The position numbers and the translations under genes were made by a program. From Dryomyza anilis (lineage: Eukaryota; Arthropoda; Insecta; Diptera; Dryomyzidae), in the NCBI GenBank assembly GCA_951804985.1, contig OX638131.1:61657598-61721597 (forward strand): a stretch of DNA of 64,000 nt, in the 5' to 3' direction. Shown piece by piece: positions 1-10,730 of the stretch. The notes beneath the pieces were generated by a model that had not been told where the DNA came from, searched no databases, and worked only from the letters and a program-made list of their open reading frames with translations. Every line of letters begins with the position of its first letter. The stretch's first letter is position 1.

Positions 1-425
1 TTAACTACTTACATTTTATTTTATATCTAATCTGCTGTTGCTGCCTATTGCTGCTGTTTGTTGTTGAGCGCTGTTAAGTACCTGCGGAGCACGTTTCTTT
101 GGAGTTGTAAACAACAAATGAAACGATTCGGTCTATTTGTACGAAATGACATACGTATAATCAAAACTAAGAATTGTATATGCTATCATCGAGTATCGAC
201 GCGTTACGACGAGTAGTGCGAATAATCACTGCCCATCATGCGGCATGACGCGTCAGCAAAATAAAAATATCTATTTATAGAATTCAACATGGCTGCATTT
301 GCACACATACACAAATACTCAAATGCCTACCTAACTACTTTGTGTTGTATTTTCTATGCTCCGTTTTGTGGACTGGTCTTTTATTTTTCAGTAGAGGAAG
401 CGCTGTTTTGCGTCAAAAAATGAAT
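1..425. other. Non-coding, no recognised feature
   Basis: AT-rich sequence with a short CTG/TTG-rich patch near 31-75. No convincing reading frame, repeat boundary or RNA gene is visible. Confidence 0.5.
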
Positions 426-433
426 ATGAATAC

Positions 434-1201
434 TAGACATCTGCACAAGTCCATTTGAAACCCACTTCAAGACATTCACTTCGTTTCAAAACATTTACTG
501 TCGTCAACTCTATGCTTGAAAAGCAAATGAATGTCTTGCTCACAACAACAAAGAGCCAAGTACTGTCAAAACAAAACATAAGCAAAACTGAAGTGAAGAG
601 GTCTATGATGATGTGCAATAAACATTCAAATACTGAAATGAACTGCTTATGACACCGAGTACTTAGTGCATTTTTCATTTTTTTTATCATTCTTACTAGA
701 GTAAGGAATAGAGTAGGAATTTTCATTAATATTGAAAGAAAGAAAAAAACAAAAGGTATAAGAAAATCACATAATATTTTATATTAATTTGTTTATATTG
801 ATTTTCGACCAAAGCGTTGTTTTTGTCGTACAATTTTTTTTTTAACAATTTTTTTTTTAATGTTTGTTGTATTTTTTATTAACACATAACTACCAATAAC
901 AACATTACTGCCGTTGTTGTTTTCAATGTTCGTCTTCTCAATCGTTATTCGTTGCGCTCACTCGCTGCACCTACTGTATTCGTTGCATGTTAAGCGACAG
1001 TGTTGTCGTTTGTTGTGTTTTACAAAACATTGAATGTTTTGAATGGCTTGATGTTTTGACAGTGCTTGACACCAATGAAACAAATACTGAAGTGAAGTCG
1101 CTTTACCATAATACTGTCATTTGCTCAATGAATTCAAAACTGTAGAGTGCAGTAGTGCATATTTGCAGAGGAAACTTCAAAACCATTTGTGCAGATGTCT
1201 A
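434..1201. mobile_element. hAT-like non-autonomous TIR element (MITE), 768 bp
   Basis: The ends are inverted repeats beginning TAGACATCTGCACAA (434-448), with the exact reverse complement at 1187-1201. Homology continues imperfectly inward. The flanks carry a perfect 8-bp direct repeat ATGAATAC (426-433 and 1202-1209). An 8-bp target duplication with a TAG-starting TIR is the pattern of the hAT superfamily. The short reading frames inside (for example 455-652) have no recognisable domain, so the element is probably non-autonomous. Superfamily assignment is inferred from TIR and target-duplication length only. Confidence 0.75.
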
Positions 1202-1435
1202 ATGAATACCTTAATGAACTCAATTCATAACAATTATGAACGCGTTTACTATATCAATTTCGCTCAAATTGTGCGATTCGTATATACGAAGAATAGTTCA
1301 TATATAGAATCATTTTTCCATATATATTATGAACGGTGTCTCAATTATTGACATTTATTCCATTTATGAACAATTTTTTTCTTTTTTTGTGCATTTGTAA
1401 TAAATTCACCATTTCTTGTGACTGTTACAAAGTGG

Positions 1436-1483
1436 TTCCAAAGACCCTTTCTCTCCAAAGATGGAGAGAAAGTGTCTTTGGAA
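1436..1483. repeat. Near-perfect 48-bp hairpin
   Basis: The 21-nt arms TTCCAAAGACCCTTTCTCTCC and its complement differ at one position and enclose a 6-nt loop (AAAGAT). It lies in otherwise featureless AT-rich sequence (1210-1630). It could be a TE terminus or a transcribed hairpin; nothing nearby decides this. Confidence 0.6.
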
Positions 1484-1635
1484 ATTATTTATGAAGTTAA
1501 TATCGAAATTGGGAAGATCAGAAAAGATGATTTTAAGGAATGTTTTGAAAGGTGGCTTTACAAGCTCAAGAAATGTATTGAAATAAATGGAAATTATGTA
1601 CAAAAGATAAAAAACATTTTTTTTTTGCTACTTAT

Positions 1636-2295
1636 TTTCAATGCTTCTTAGCGTTACTTCTGCGTTGCGCCCTTTCCAGTTTTGCTTTCCAAGTGTTGTC
1701 AGGTTGTCTTGCACTTGGTCGCCCCACCGGAGATTCGGACGCCCTCTCATACGTTGACCAACACTGGGTACAGAATTGAAGACCTTTTTTTTTGCTGGAA
1801 CGCTTTTATCCATACGCTCGACATGTCTAAGCCAGCATAGGCACTGGATCTTAATGTGCCTGACTATTGTCGGTGTAGAGCTCATACAGCTCGTCGTTCC
1901 ATCTGATTCTGTACTCGTTTTCAACGCATACCGAAGAATCTTTCTCCTAAAGCTCTTTTATCGGTGTTGGCAAGCGTCGATGCCTCACCGACATAGAGGA
2001 GGACTGGCATGATGAGCGATTTATAAGACGTAATTTTGTTCGTCGAGAGAGGTCTCTGATCCTAAATTTCCTACGGAGCCCAAAGTAAGCAACTGTTATT
2101 TATTCTACAACTAATCTCCAGGCTGACGTTGTTTTCTTTGTCGATGCTGGTTTCTAGGTAGACGAAGTCATTCACAACTTCGAAGTTGTGGTTGTCAATA
2201 GTGACGTATTGTCCAAGACGAACGAGTTGTCTAATTTCGTTCAGAGCATCAATATTCTCATCATCAACGAACGAGAGCAGATAATTGCGTCGAAA
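1636..2295 (-). pseudogene. Decayed non-LTR retrotransposon, 3' part of RT ORF
   Basis: Read on the minus strand, the 1924-1628 frame contains a block like WLRHVERMD...GRPNLRWGDQV. This resembles the C-terminal region of insect endonuclease-reverse transcriptase LINEs (typically RWLGHV...RGRPPLRW.DQV). Upstream on the same strand (2295-1930), fragments in several frames resemble the preceding region of the same ORF (an F..YL.S.I..D.N...EI..RI pattern, then K..LIMPVLLY). Several stops and frameshifts separate the pieces. The catalytic YADD region is absent, so this is a 5'-truncated dead copy. The clade is uncertain. Confidence 0.6.
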
Positions 2296-2459
2296 TCATC
2301 TTTCCGGTTAGACTTCCAAAAAAGAAAAGTTACAATTTTACTTGGTTAGTTTTACCATTTTTGTGGTTGAGAATAGTAACTTTACCATTTTAGAGTTTAG
2401 TTAGTTTTATGGCTAACATTATATGCTACAAATCTTACGGTTAGTTTAACTATTTTTAT

Positions 2460-3065
2460 ATCCTACACTAAGAGTGAAAGGGTATATTCAGTTTGGTACG
2501 CCGTTTGTAACACCCAGTAGGAAGCATCTCCGGTATGGAAAGTATATATATTCTTGATCAGCATGACCTCCTGAACCGATTTAGCGATGTCCGTCTGTCT
2601 GTTGAAATCCCTACTACTTAAACAATTGAATAGTTAGATAAATGAAACTTATAATTTAGATTACTATATACCTACGCTGTATGTGCGAGATCGGTCCATT
2701 GTTACCTGTGATCTGACCATTTATATTAAAAAATACCTCACATTAAATTTACATCTACAGATCAATTTTACTGTATACGTGCTTAGGTAAACTTTTTTGG
2801 TCAAATATATATTGAAATCATGCTCAAATACATGAAAATAATGTTTTCCGCCGATACGACTTGTGGTTCCAATAAAAAATCGAAATTCGGTACACCTACC
2901 CATTTGCAAATATGGGTATCAAATGAATGGAAATTCTTCAGTGATTGAAAGTTTGTAATTATTTTCAGGGTTCGTATACCCTGGTGACCAATATACCACT
3001 TTGAATGGTAACCACACTTATGTGTAGGGTATTTATAGTCGGCTTAGGCCGACTATAATTTTGAT
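2460..3065. repeat. Dispersed fly-type repeat remnant with terminal palindrome
   Basis: It begins with an AGTGAAAGGGTATATTCAG-type sequence, then AGTATATATATTCTTGATCA and a TCCGTCTGTCTG block. From memory, this wording recurs in dispersed non-coding repeats of fly genomes. It ends in the palindrome TATAGTCGGC-TTAG-GCCGACTATA (3036-3059). The stretch near 2880-2945 resembles sequence in the foldback element at 43.7 kb (GGTACACCTAC...ATATGGGTA.TCAAATGAA). The family is not named with confidence. Confidence 0.4.
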
Positions 3066-4790
3066 AATCCTAACTAAAATAATAACACCAAATTTAAAAT
3101 TTCCCATGTGATCTAACTTTCCCAACTGATTATAGTTAAAAATTTCTAAATTTATTTTAATAATTTTTTGTTGATTAGAAGTAACCACATGAATTGTACT
3201 TGTTTTTTGTATTTTCAATGCATAATAGAAAAATGGTTTATGAACAACTTTTATCTTTATTTTCTATGTGTAAAGTTACAAATTATATTTATGGTAAATT
3301 TCGTATATTTTTGGAGAACCGAAAACCTGAAAATAATCAAAAAATGTAATTCGCACATCTGACGAATAATTTACACTCTCTTATACTCTTACATATTATT
3401 ATCCAATTAGATTCCAATTTTGGCCCACACACAAAATAGTCAATTTATTATTTTGGCTTCCACAGAAATGAAACTTAACATTTCTTGTAGATTTCGGTGT
3501 CATGATTCTTGCTGCGTACTCATAATTTGCCCTATACGTCGAGAATTTGCAAAAAATCGAGTCAAAGTGTTCGAAAAATGCCGTTTTTCGTACTTTATAA
3601 CGCAAGTTATCGTACGATTTCAACATGTTGCAAACGCAAACTTAATCAAAGAATAAAATATGAACCTTGTCCCACGAATAATTGGCAAAAAAAATCTGTG
3701 TCCAGATATTAGTTTTTGCAAAAAAAAAACAAAAAAGAAATTTGTGTTGCCTAAAAAGTCTGTCTAGAGTGTAATTTAAAACAATTCTCTAAGCTCGCTT
3801 ACTTAATTTTTATTGAATATAAATTCGCAATGTTTTAGCTGTCAAATGTTTGAAAACAATGTTGTAAACTTTTTTTTATAGAAATTTTTCTGATATTTTT
3901 TATAGTTTGTTTATGAAATATTTCATTAAAATTGAGGGAAATTCACGCAGCGATATACAATGTCATACTGAAATAATGTAGTGGGACAGGTGCAAAAATG
4001 GACAAAATTCTTTGCATGTGATGTCCACATTATGGGGAAACATGATAGGAAAGATATGCACTGCATAATCATCTACTGCGTATTCAACTCGTCAGGCTTA
4101 AAGGGTTAAAATAAATGTGATACACACCCGCCTTCAACGAATGCTTCTGAGCGACTGAACTAAAATACAAAAAATAAAAAACACAGCTAATCATTAATAT
4201 ATTTAAATTGAATGTATTTGAATGTATGGAAATATATTTCGTGACTCATTATTATGCTTAGCATGTACTACCCCATTTCCAACTGAAATTGAAGAAGAAA
4301 ACAGAACAATTCTAATTTTTTATTCAGCGTCGGCATTTGCGTAAATGTATTGAATTTAATTAGTAAATTGTCTTCTTGTTTTCTACCTTTTTTGTTGCTT
4401 AAAGGATATCAAATTGTAAAATATATATAAAATCGGAACGAAGTTGACGAATGCTGAGTTGTATTTACAATAAACCGTATATTTATTTATAGCATGATTT
4501 TTTTCGCATAATAAAATTAGAGATTCCATTACATGATCTATGAGGGTATTATGGGCAAATATATGGATGCATATGGAGGTAAAAATATCCATTCCGTGAA
4601 AAAAGTTTTTATTTTGAAAGTAAAAAAAATCATTTTTTTATTCATAAAGTGAATTAAACTTTGAATGGAATTGGAGGTTTTTTTTAGTTACATTTGAGAA
4701 AAAATTTCCCTTTTTATAGTTTCGTAGTTCAACAAAAATATTTATAAAAAATACTTAAATCATGATTGCCTTAACACTTTTTCATTATTA
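3066..4790. other. Non-coding AT-rich stretch, nothing recognised
   Basis: Short frames at 3399-3626 and 4383-4592 are low-complexity and have no family resemblance. No TIR, LTR or RNA gene was found. It probably belongs to the intron upstream of the p38-like exon. Confidence 0.45.
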
Positions 4791-4794
4791 TTGC

Positions 4795-5174
4795 AATGAC
4801 GGGTTTTTATAGTTTTTATGTCACGAGTGGGGTTTTTATCGTTTAATATAAAATGTAGCTTTCTATCTGTCGCGAAGACTGGTGGGCGTACGATCTTCTT
4901 GTTAAAAACGAGACGAGTGACAATTTTTTTCTTAAAACGTAAAAATCAATACAGCGAGTATCGCTGCAACGAGTGGGTCTAGCGGGCGTGTTCATACACA
5001 TTGGCCCGTAACTATAGTCAAAATTAACCTGGGGCGTAAATTTAATTACGACTTTTTTGACAGTTTTTCTATTAAAATAAATGTCAAAAAGCTGTACATT
5101 AAAATAAACTCCAGTTTAAAAATGACTATAGTTACGCGCCATTGTGTTTACTCTCTAATATTATATCTAAAGTA
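4795..5174 (+). repeat. Dispersed repeat family R, copy 1
   Basis: It shares wording with 21290-21520: GGGTTTTTAT, CGAGTGAC, GCGAGTATCGC, AACGAG, GTCT.GCGGGCGTGTTCA and CATTGTGTTTAC follow in the same order at both places. In this copy the CATTG/TGTTTAC junction is split by the 138-bp element at 5003-5140. No protein is encoded. Confidence 0.55.
5003..5140. mobile_element. 138-bp MITE inserted in repeat R
   Basis: The ends are GGCCCGTAACTATAGTCA and the complement of GGCGCGTAACTATAGTCA (one mismatch). Direct repeat ATT (5000-5002 and 5141-5143), or ATTG depending on boundary choice, is consistent with a 3-4 bp target duplication. The empty site can be read at about 21506 in copy 2 of repeat R, where the flanking words are contiguous. 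The superfamily is undetermined. Confidence 0.65.
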
Positions 5175-5182
5175 GCAATATG

Positions 5183-5550
5183 CATGATACAAATATTTAC
5201 AGGTACGATCACTCTGACATTAGGCAAGTTTTTTTGACAAATTTTGAAATATTTTGTTTTGATTCAAATTCAAATTCTGAAAAATTGAAATTTATGTTCA
5301 AAGAAAATATGAAAAATATTTTTCAGATTTTGTTTTGATTATAAAAATTTTTGTGAACATTTTTAAGTTATCTCAAAGCATACCTTGATAATTATTTTTC
5401 ATTTCTATAGAATTTTATATTGATTTTTTTTTAATTGTCGATTTTGTTTTGGTTTTAAAACTAAACTTCAAAAAACTTGCCTAGTGTCACCTAAAGTAAA
5501 CATTGGAAAAAAATGAGAGAGTGATCGTACCTGTATATATTTGTATCATG
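5183..5550. mobile_element. P-element-like MITE, 368 bp
   Basis: Terminal inverted repeats of about 33 bp start CATGATACAAATAT and differ at one position. A second inverted block (AGGCAAGTTTTTT) lies just inside. Perfect 8-bp direct repeats GCAATATG flank it (5175-5182 and 5551-5558). An 8-bp target duplication and a TIR starting CATGAT are features of the P superfamily; hAT elements also make 8-bp duplications but normally start CA/TAG with a different consensus. No transposase is encoded. It lies in the presumed intron upstream of the p38-like exon. Confidence 0.7.
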
Positions 5551-5574
5551 GCAATATGTATGTTACAAAATATT

Positions 5575-5885
5575 ATAATAATAATAGTTTGGCGCTACAG
5601 TCCTATAAGAACTTAGGCCGAGCTCTCTAACCATTTTGAGCTGTGCGTGTTATATTTGTACTCAAAGTGGTGGGACCTACAGTTTATAGCCGAATCCGAA
5701 CGGCAGGTGAGAGCTTTTCATAGGCAATATTTACTCTCGTAGGTTTGCCATTTACTGCCGAGAGGTAGCGCGGTATAGAAAAATGTTTCTATGAAAAGAA
5801 GTTGTTAGCCCCAGTTCAGGCTTGAACCGGGGACCTATCGGCTCGCAGTCCAACGCACTAACCACTGAGCTACCGCGGCTACGCG
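5575..5885 (-). mobile_element. tRNA-derived SINE, copy 1
   Basis: Read on the minus strand, the head contains a pol III A box (TAGCTCAGTGGTTAG) and a B box (GGTTCAAGCCTG), followed by a body of about 230 bp and an (ATT)n tail. It is flanked by a 13-bp direct repeat GTTACAAAATATT (5562-5574 and 5886-5898), as expected for LINE-mediated insertion. Six copies lie in the window. This one ends about 50 bp upstream of the 3' splice site of the p38-like exon. Confidence 0.88.
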
Positions 5886-5938
5886 GTTACAAAATATTGC
5901 AATGTTAATAATATGTAAAATATTTATATCTATTTTAG

Positions 5939-6073
5939 CCTGCTCCTGAACCATACGATCATAGTGTTGACGAGAGAGAACATACGGTTGACCAATGGAA
6001 GAAAATAATATGTGAAGAAGTTATGGATTACGAAGCGCGCAATACTAATTTAGCAGTGACTGATTCTCGGTAG
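5939..6073 (+). CDS. p38-type MAP kinase, C-terminal coding exon
   Basis: A pyrimidine-rich stretch ending TATTTTAG precedes an open frame of 44 codons and TAG. The peptide starts PAPEPYDHSVDE, continues through DQWKKIICEEVMDY and ends VTDSR. This matches the extension after the kinase domain of p38 kinases (in general form DPYDQSFE...DxWKxLxYxEV..F), which helps form the common-docking region for MAPK partners. p38 kinases are stress-activated Ser/Thr kinases of cytoplasm and nucleus. The exon has no frameshift. No kinase-domain exons were found in the preceding 5.9 kb, so the intron is probably longer than that. Two AATAAA signals follow at 6111 and 6145. I cannot tell which p38 paralogue this is, and a processed fragment is unlikely given the splice acceptor. 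Confidence 0.72.
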   Translation, partial: PAPEPYDHSVDEREHTVDQWKKIICEEVMDYEARNTNLAVTDSR

Positions 6074-6110
6074 AGCCAAATATCATTTTTCAGTGTAACG
6101 TGCAAACCAA

Positions 6111-6150
6111 AATAAAAACAAGCCTAGACAATTTGTTTCTCTGAAATAAA
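6111..6150 (+). promoter_or_regulatory. Candidate polyadenylation signals of the p38-like gene
   Basis: AATAAA occurs at 6111-6116 and 6145-6150, 38 and 72 bases after the stop codon. Either would give a short 3' UTR. AATAAA is common by chance in DNA this AT-rich. Confidence 0.4.
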
Positions 6151-6458
6151 ATATATGCGTAATTCCATATGTTTAATTTTTGTCTTTGATTTTTATGAAA
6201 TTAAGCTTTGAATATATACGAGGTCAAACATAAGTTCGCTAAGTTGGCGATGATTTTGAAATACATAAAAAATAAAAATTGGCATTTCTTTCATTCATTC
6301 AAATCTCACAAATATCTATGGAAATGGAGACGAGAAAATTCCACCTACAACATAAGAAATTGAGTTTGTATACTGTTTGTATTTCGACAACTAAAACCAG
6401 TGTACATTTTTAAAGAATGTCAAACTGTATTTGTGACAAATTCATCATTCCTTTTGAC

Positions 6459-7225
6459 CAGGCATGTCAAACACGCGGCCCGCCTGCCTTTCATCTGCGG
6501 CATCCGAAGACTTTTTAAATATTATTAATATATTTAATAATATTAAATATTTATTTGTGCATTTTTGTGCAGAGCCATGTATCCAATTTAACATGCGATA
6601 TATGAAATTAAATTACTAATCTTGGTTTTTTGTAGGTACATTATTTTCTAAAATTTAATAATGAGATATTAATAAGTTTTTGATATAGTCTTAATTTATT
6701 TTCCTAATTTTTGTATGTCTAATATAATAATAGTTTGGCGCTACAGTCCTGTATAGAACTTCGGCCGAGCTCTCTCACCATTTTGAGCTGTGCGTGTTAT
6801 ATTTGTACTCAAAGTGGTGGGACCTACAGTTTATTGCCGAATCCGAACGGCGGGTGAGAGCTTTTTCATAGGCAATGGTTTTACTCTCGTAGGTTTGCCA
6901 TTTACTGACGAGAGGTAGCGCGGTATAGAAAAATGTTTCTATGAAAAGATGTTGTTAGCCCCAGTCCAGGCTTGAACCGGGGACCTTTCGGCTCGCAGTC
7001 CAACGCACTAACCACTGAGCTACCGCGGCTACTAACACCGATTCGACTATTAAAAATAAAAGGAGAGAAAAATAATTAAAACTTAAAAATCTTAAAAACT
7101 GGACCCTATTTAACAAAACCATTTTCGGAATTAGCTCCAGTATCAAATAAAGCCGCAATCTGACTTTGGACTTTTATAAAAAAAAAACGACAAGTTTTTA
7201 ACCAAGAAACTTGATTTGCACAAAC
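6459..7225 (+). mobile_element. hAT-like element copy, split by a SINE
   Basis: It starts CAGGCATGTCAAACACGCGG, identical to the 5' end of the complete copy at 48824-49348, and the two match in order to about 7220 (for example TCGACTATTAAAAATAAAAG and CAAGTTTTTAACCAAGA). The 6723-7032 SINE interrupts it; the uninterrupted sequence can be read in the other copy. Its 3' TIR is missing, so the right boundary is approximate. Confidence 0.6.
6723..7032 (-). mobile_element. tRNA-derived SINE, copy 2
   Basis: Same family as 5575-5885, with intact A and B boxes and the tail toward the left. It inserted inside the hAT-like copy: the paralogous sequence at 49.1 kb reads straight through (GTCTAGCACCG against GTCTAA / CTAACACCG here). 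Only a short duplication (CTAA) is left. Confidence 0.82.
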
Positions 7226-8160
7226 TGGAATTGGAATATTTTTTTTTTTTTCGTAACTATTTCTTTTTTTTGTATTAGAGACATTTCACACCAAAACTGC
7301 CAGAGTTCAACACTCACCTTCTCCAAAGATACATTGGTTCAAAGTTTCAAAAAATGAATCAATAATCACTTTTTGTAGAAAAAAACTCTTGACCGTAGAA
7401 TGCAGCAAACCTCGCTTTAAGGAAATAGAACCAACATCGTCATAAGTCCTAAATCTGAACACCTAATCAATGGTCACTGTCATTGTAATTTTAATTAATT
7501 GTTCATAAAAAGGAAACCTTTTGAAATTTATTCAAATATCAAATTTATATACGGAATTTTAAAAAGCAAACTTTTTCAATAGTTTAAGTATTGTTTGTAT
7601 CGAAAAATCTAAAAAAAATTGGTTACCAGTCTGACATTTGATTTATGCCTTGAAGTTTTCTCGAACAAACTTGGATAACAAAAATCCAATCCTGTTGCAA
7701 ATTTTTAGAATTTTGTAATTTTCGTAGAGTAAAATATTTTGTTAAGATAATTTAAACATTTTCCACATCGATATCGCAATGCTTTTCAAATAAATATCGA
7801 TATATTTTAACTATAATCCGGAATCGTTTTTATTATCGTTTCGAAAAAAAAACTGCGATATGTCGCTTTGAACTATTTTTGTAGTTTTAGTACGATTTGG
7901 CCTTCGATATTGGTACAAGATGTAATTCGATATCGTACAATTTTGCGACATAAAAAATTGCAACAATTTTGGATGATTGACAGGTGTCTGTTTTATAAAA
8001 TTTTTCTCTAGAGTTTGAAATATAGGTACTCCAATGTAAATACCTCAGACAAAATATTTGGCAGGATCAAAGAAGTTCGGACATTTTTTTAATTATTTCA
8101 AACAGACAAAAATCGCACCATTTTATACAAAAAATTTCGCCAACGGCGCTTTTAACGAAG
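7226..8160. other. Non-coding AT-rich, nothing recognised
   Basis: No open frame of interest and no terminal repeats were found. Between about 7770 and 7940 there are several ATATCGATAT-like words, too degenerate to call a repeat. Confidence 0.4.
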
Positions 8161-8164
8161 ATTA

Positions 8165-8413
8165 ATGGAAAATTTGATAATCTTAACATTGTATTTTTTA
8201 ACAAATGTAAAAAACGAGCGTAAACTACGCAACAATCCATGGTACCATGTGCCAGTCCACCAGTTAAAGCATGGCAACAAAAAACAGTACACAGCCTTAT
8301 CCCCAGCAAGACATGCCTTACCGAAACTCCAACACAAAGACAATATTATATTTTCTCACTCATACATAAATAATTTGAAATACATTCCTGCAGGATCAAT
8401 GATAGATATATGA
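8165..8413 (+). CDS. Possible terminal exon of an unrecognised gene
   Basis: The stretch 8207-8413 is less AT-rich than its surroundings. One open frame passes through NPWYHVPVHQLKHGNKK and ends GSMIDI, followed 18 bases later by AATAAA (8431). A second plus-strand frame is also open for much of it, so the frame is uncertain. The upstream TTTTTTAACAAATG could be a poor splice acceptor. No family is recognised. It might equally be an old TE-derived coding fragment. Confidence 0.27.
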   Translation: MENLIILTLYFLTNVKNERKLRNNPWYHVPVHQLKHGNKKQYTALSPARHALPKLQHKDNIIFSHSYINNLKYIPAGSMIDI

Positions 8414-8431
8414 CCCGTAATTTTACTAGTA

Positions 8432-9470
8432 ATAAAAACTAATATTTTTTGCGCGTCGGTTTGCCACCATTTTTTATTTGCAGGTTATTTATTACGTTTG
8501 CAATAGTAGCCGCTACAGCAGGAGTTGAAAAAAGATGTTACTTAAATTATAAACAATTGATAAACACTAAAAGAAAGTATATTGAAAAGAGTATTTTTAT
8601 ATATTGCTTATTTATCTATTTAAATTATAGATATCATCAAAGTGGAAGGGTCATCTGCATTAAACAAATGCATGGAAGTTTTAATAGAAAATTTTGTAAT
8701 GCAAACATGTTGAATGTAATGCGCATTATATTCAACGCAATAAAAATGAAAACTATAGAATTTTGGGTTTTTTGGTTTTATTTGGTCTAATTTTGGTTAG
8801 TTTACTATTAATTTAACCGTCCCTAACCGAAAATTAAAACAGTTTATGTTACGTAAAATATTTCGTAAATTTACAAGTAATTTAATCGTCACTTATTACC
8901 AAAAGAACAGTGATAAACATATATTCAATTGTATCTCATTTCAGATGAGTGAGAAAGAGATAAAAATTCACACGCACACAAAAGTTTCGGTCAATTTTAT
9001 CCCGACGCTCTTAACAATGTTATAGAAACTTTTACTGAAACTTTCAGTTTTGATACTTCCCAGCCAACGCAAGAACTCCGAAAAGATTGTTTTCACAATC
9101 TTTTGCCTGAGCCTGAGCGCTCATGTTTCATTCAGAAAAGAGTCTTGAAATATACATTTTCTGATAAAAATGCGTCATTCAGACCTGAGCATAGCTAGAA
9201 GGCTCTTTTATGAGTCTTGTATCGGAACCTAAAAATAATCTAGCAGAGGAGCCTAAAAATCATCTAGATATGCTCTCGTAACTGAATCTAAGAAGATTCA
9301 TTTTGTATCGTAAAAAGCTTCCGAAAAGGCTCTTTACATAGCTGTGAATTACATGGGATTGCAATAAAAAATCAAAGAGTTCCACATAAAAAACATTTTT
9401 TTTATATTTCAAATTTTAAAGGACAGTAGAAATAAACATATATCATAAGTGTGCAGGATCTCATTTCACA
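8432..9470. other. Non-coding, nothing recognised
   Basis: AT-rich. The 8449-8790 frame is low-complexity (Ile/Tyr/Phe-rich) and not convincing. No TIR or tandem repeat was found. Confidence 0.4.
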
Positions 9471-9589
9471 GTAGATGCGATGCTTCAACAGCAACATGGT
9501 CAACATGAAAAATGGCCTAGGCTGAAGGAGCGGTTGCGAATGGTCGTCGGGACAAAGCTTCTAAGATTCAGAAACATGGCTGTAAAGCT

Positions 9590-9802
9590 TTAACATCTGG
9601 TAGTTCCAGAATCAGATTCAAGATCCAGGCATTCCGCAATTTCCAACCCGCTGCAATATTTCTGCGGGCTCTTGACTCTCGACTCAGCAATGCAAAAACG
9701 TTCCACATATCGGCATATCGATTTGAAACGGGCAGCATTCAGCAGGCTCCCCCATTGATCTGCAGTGCACGTTAAACCTTGTTGTTCTGCTAGGATATGC
9801 AT
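9590..9802 (-). pseudogene. Coding-like fragment, unknown family
   Basis: This 70-codon frame has balanced amino-acid use (for example AEQQGLTCTADQWGSLLNAA) and is more GC-rich than its flanks (9480-9830), which suggests former coding sequence. No start context, splice site or domain is recognisable. It may be a LINE ORF remnant or a host exon fragment. Confidence 0.25.
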
Positions 9803-10120
9803 GTGTCTGCGGGAGTAAGCGTGCTAAAGTTAAAGTTAGATTATATGTTAACTCACTCACCATAATAACTAGCGCCATGTCACACCCTTTTTTCGCTTTC
9901 AAAAAAATCCCAATTAAGTTTGTTATTGTCACTGATTTCATTTTTGAATGATAAAAAAGTGTTACTTGATTTAATAAAATAAAAGTACTAAAACACTTGT
10001 GGTATAAAATCAAAACATTCAAGTTAGATTCAAGATACTGGAGCCTTAGTGGAACTTGAACTCTGGTGTTAGCTGGGTTGTAATATTACTGCTCATATGA
10101 CCGGTAGTGTTCTTGCTGGG

Positions 10121-10730
10121 TCGTGAACACTTGGGGAATATTCTATTCCCTCCGAATTTTTTGTTCCCTGGTAACATTTTTTGGTATCGTCAGGAACAGC
10201 AATTCCGCCAATATGGCCAGATTTTTTGTTTATGCGTTTTTTGGTTAGCTTTATCATTTCAGATAATAAAGTTGTAAAATAATAGTTCAGATATAAAATA
10301 TGTATACAGATCTTTATTATTTGTAGTTAACTATACTTGTATGCACAAATTTCTCAATAAAAGTTTAATTTGCAATTAGAACTGAACATCAGGCAACGCT
10401 AAATCAGCTGTTTTGCCAAATGTCAAACAGTATTGTTTCATAAAATTACGTAGTGTTGTGCAAATAAATATTAAAATTATGTTAAACTGCAATTAAAAGC
10501 ATATAAAATGACTATTAATTGTAGTTTTCATTTAAGAAAATGTTGTGATTAGATTGCGTTCATTTTTCAAGAGTTAAAATAAAATTAAGATATTCCCCAG
10601 CCGGTGTTTTTGCGATTGTTGAATATATCTGTAATTTATTTATGCAGTAATATGTAAATGACTTTTATTTAAATAATTTTGGTGCTATCCATAGATATTT
10701 GTTAACATACTATAAATAAAAATATAGTTA
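10121..10730 (+). repeat. Repeat pair Q, copy 1 (about 600 bp)
   Basis: Closely similar, in the same orientation, to 14532-15136. Shared words include GGAATATTCTATTCCCTC, GGCAACGCTAAATCAGCTG, CCAAATGTCAAACAGT and GAAAATGTTGTGATTAGATT, with only small indels. It encodes no protein. It is probably a non-autonomous element or an LTR-like fragment; ends are not well defined. Confidence 0.7.

Noticed and set aside
433..726. 97-codon minus-strand frame at the left edge
   Set aside because: It lies inside the hAT-like MITE, is low-complexity at both ends and overlaps a frame on the other strand; no domain is visible.
8449..8790. 113-codon plus frame without an obvious start
   Set aside because: Low-complexity Ile/Tyr/Lys/Phe composition and no similarity.
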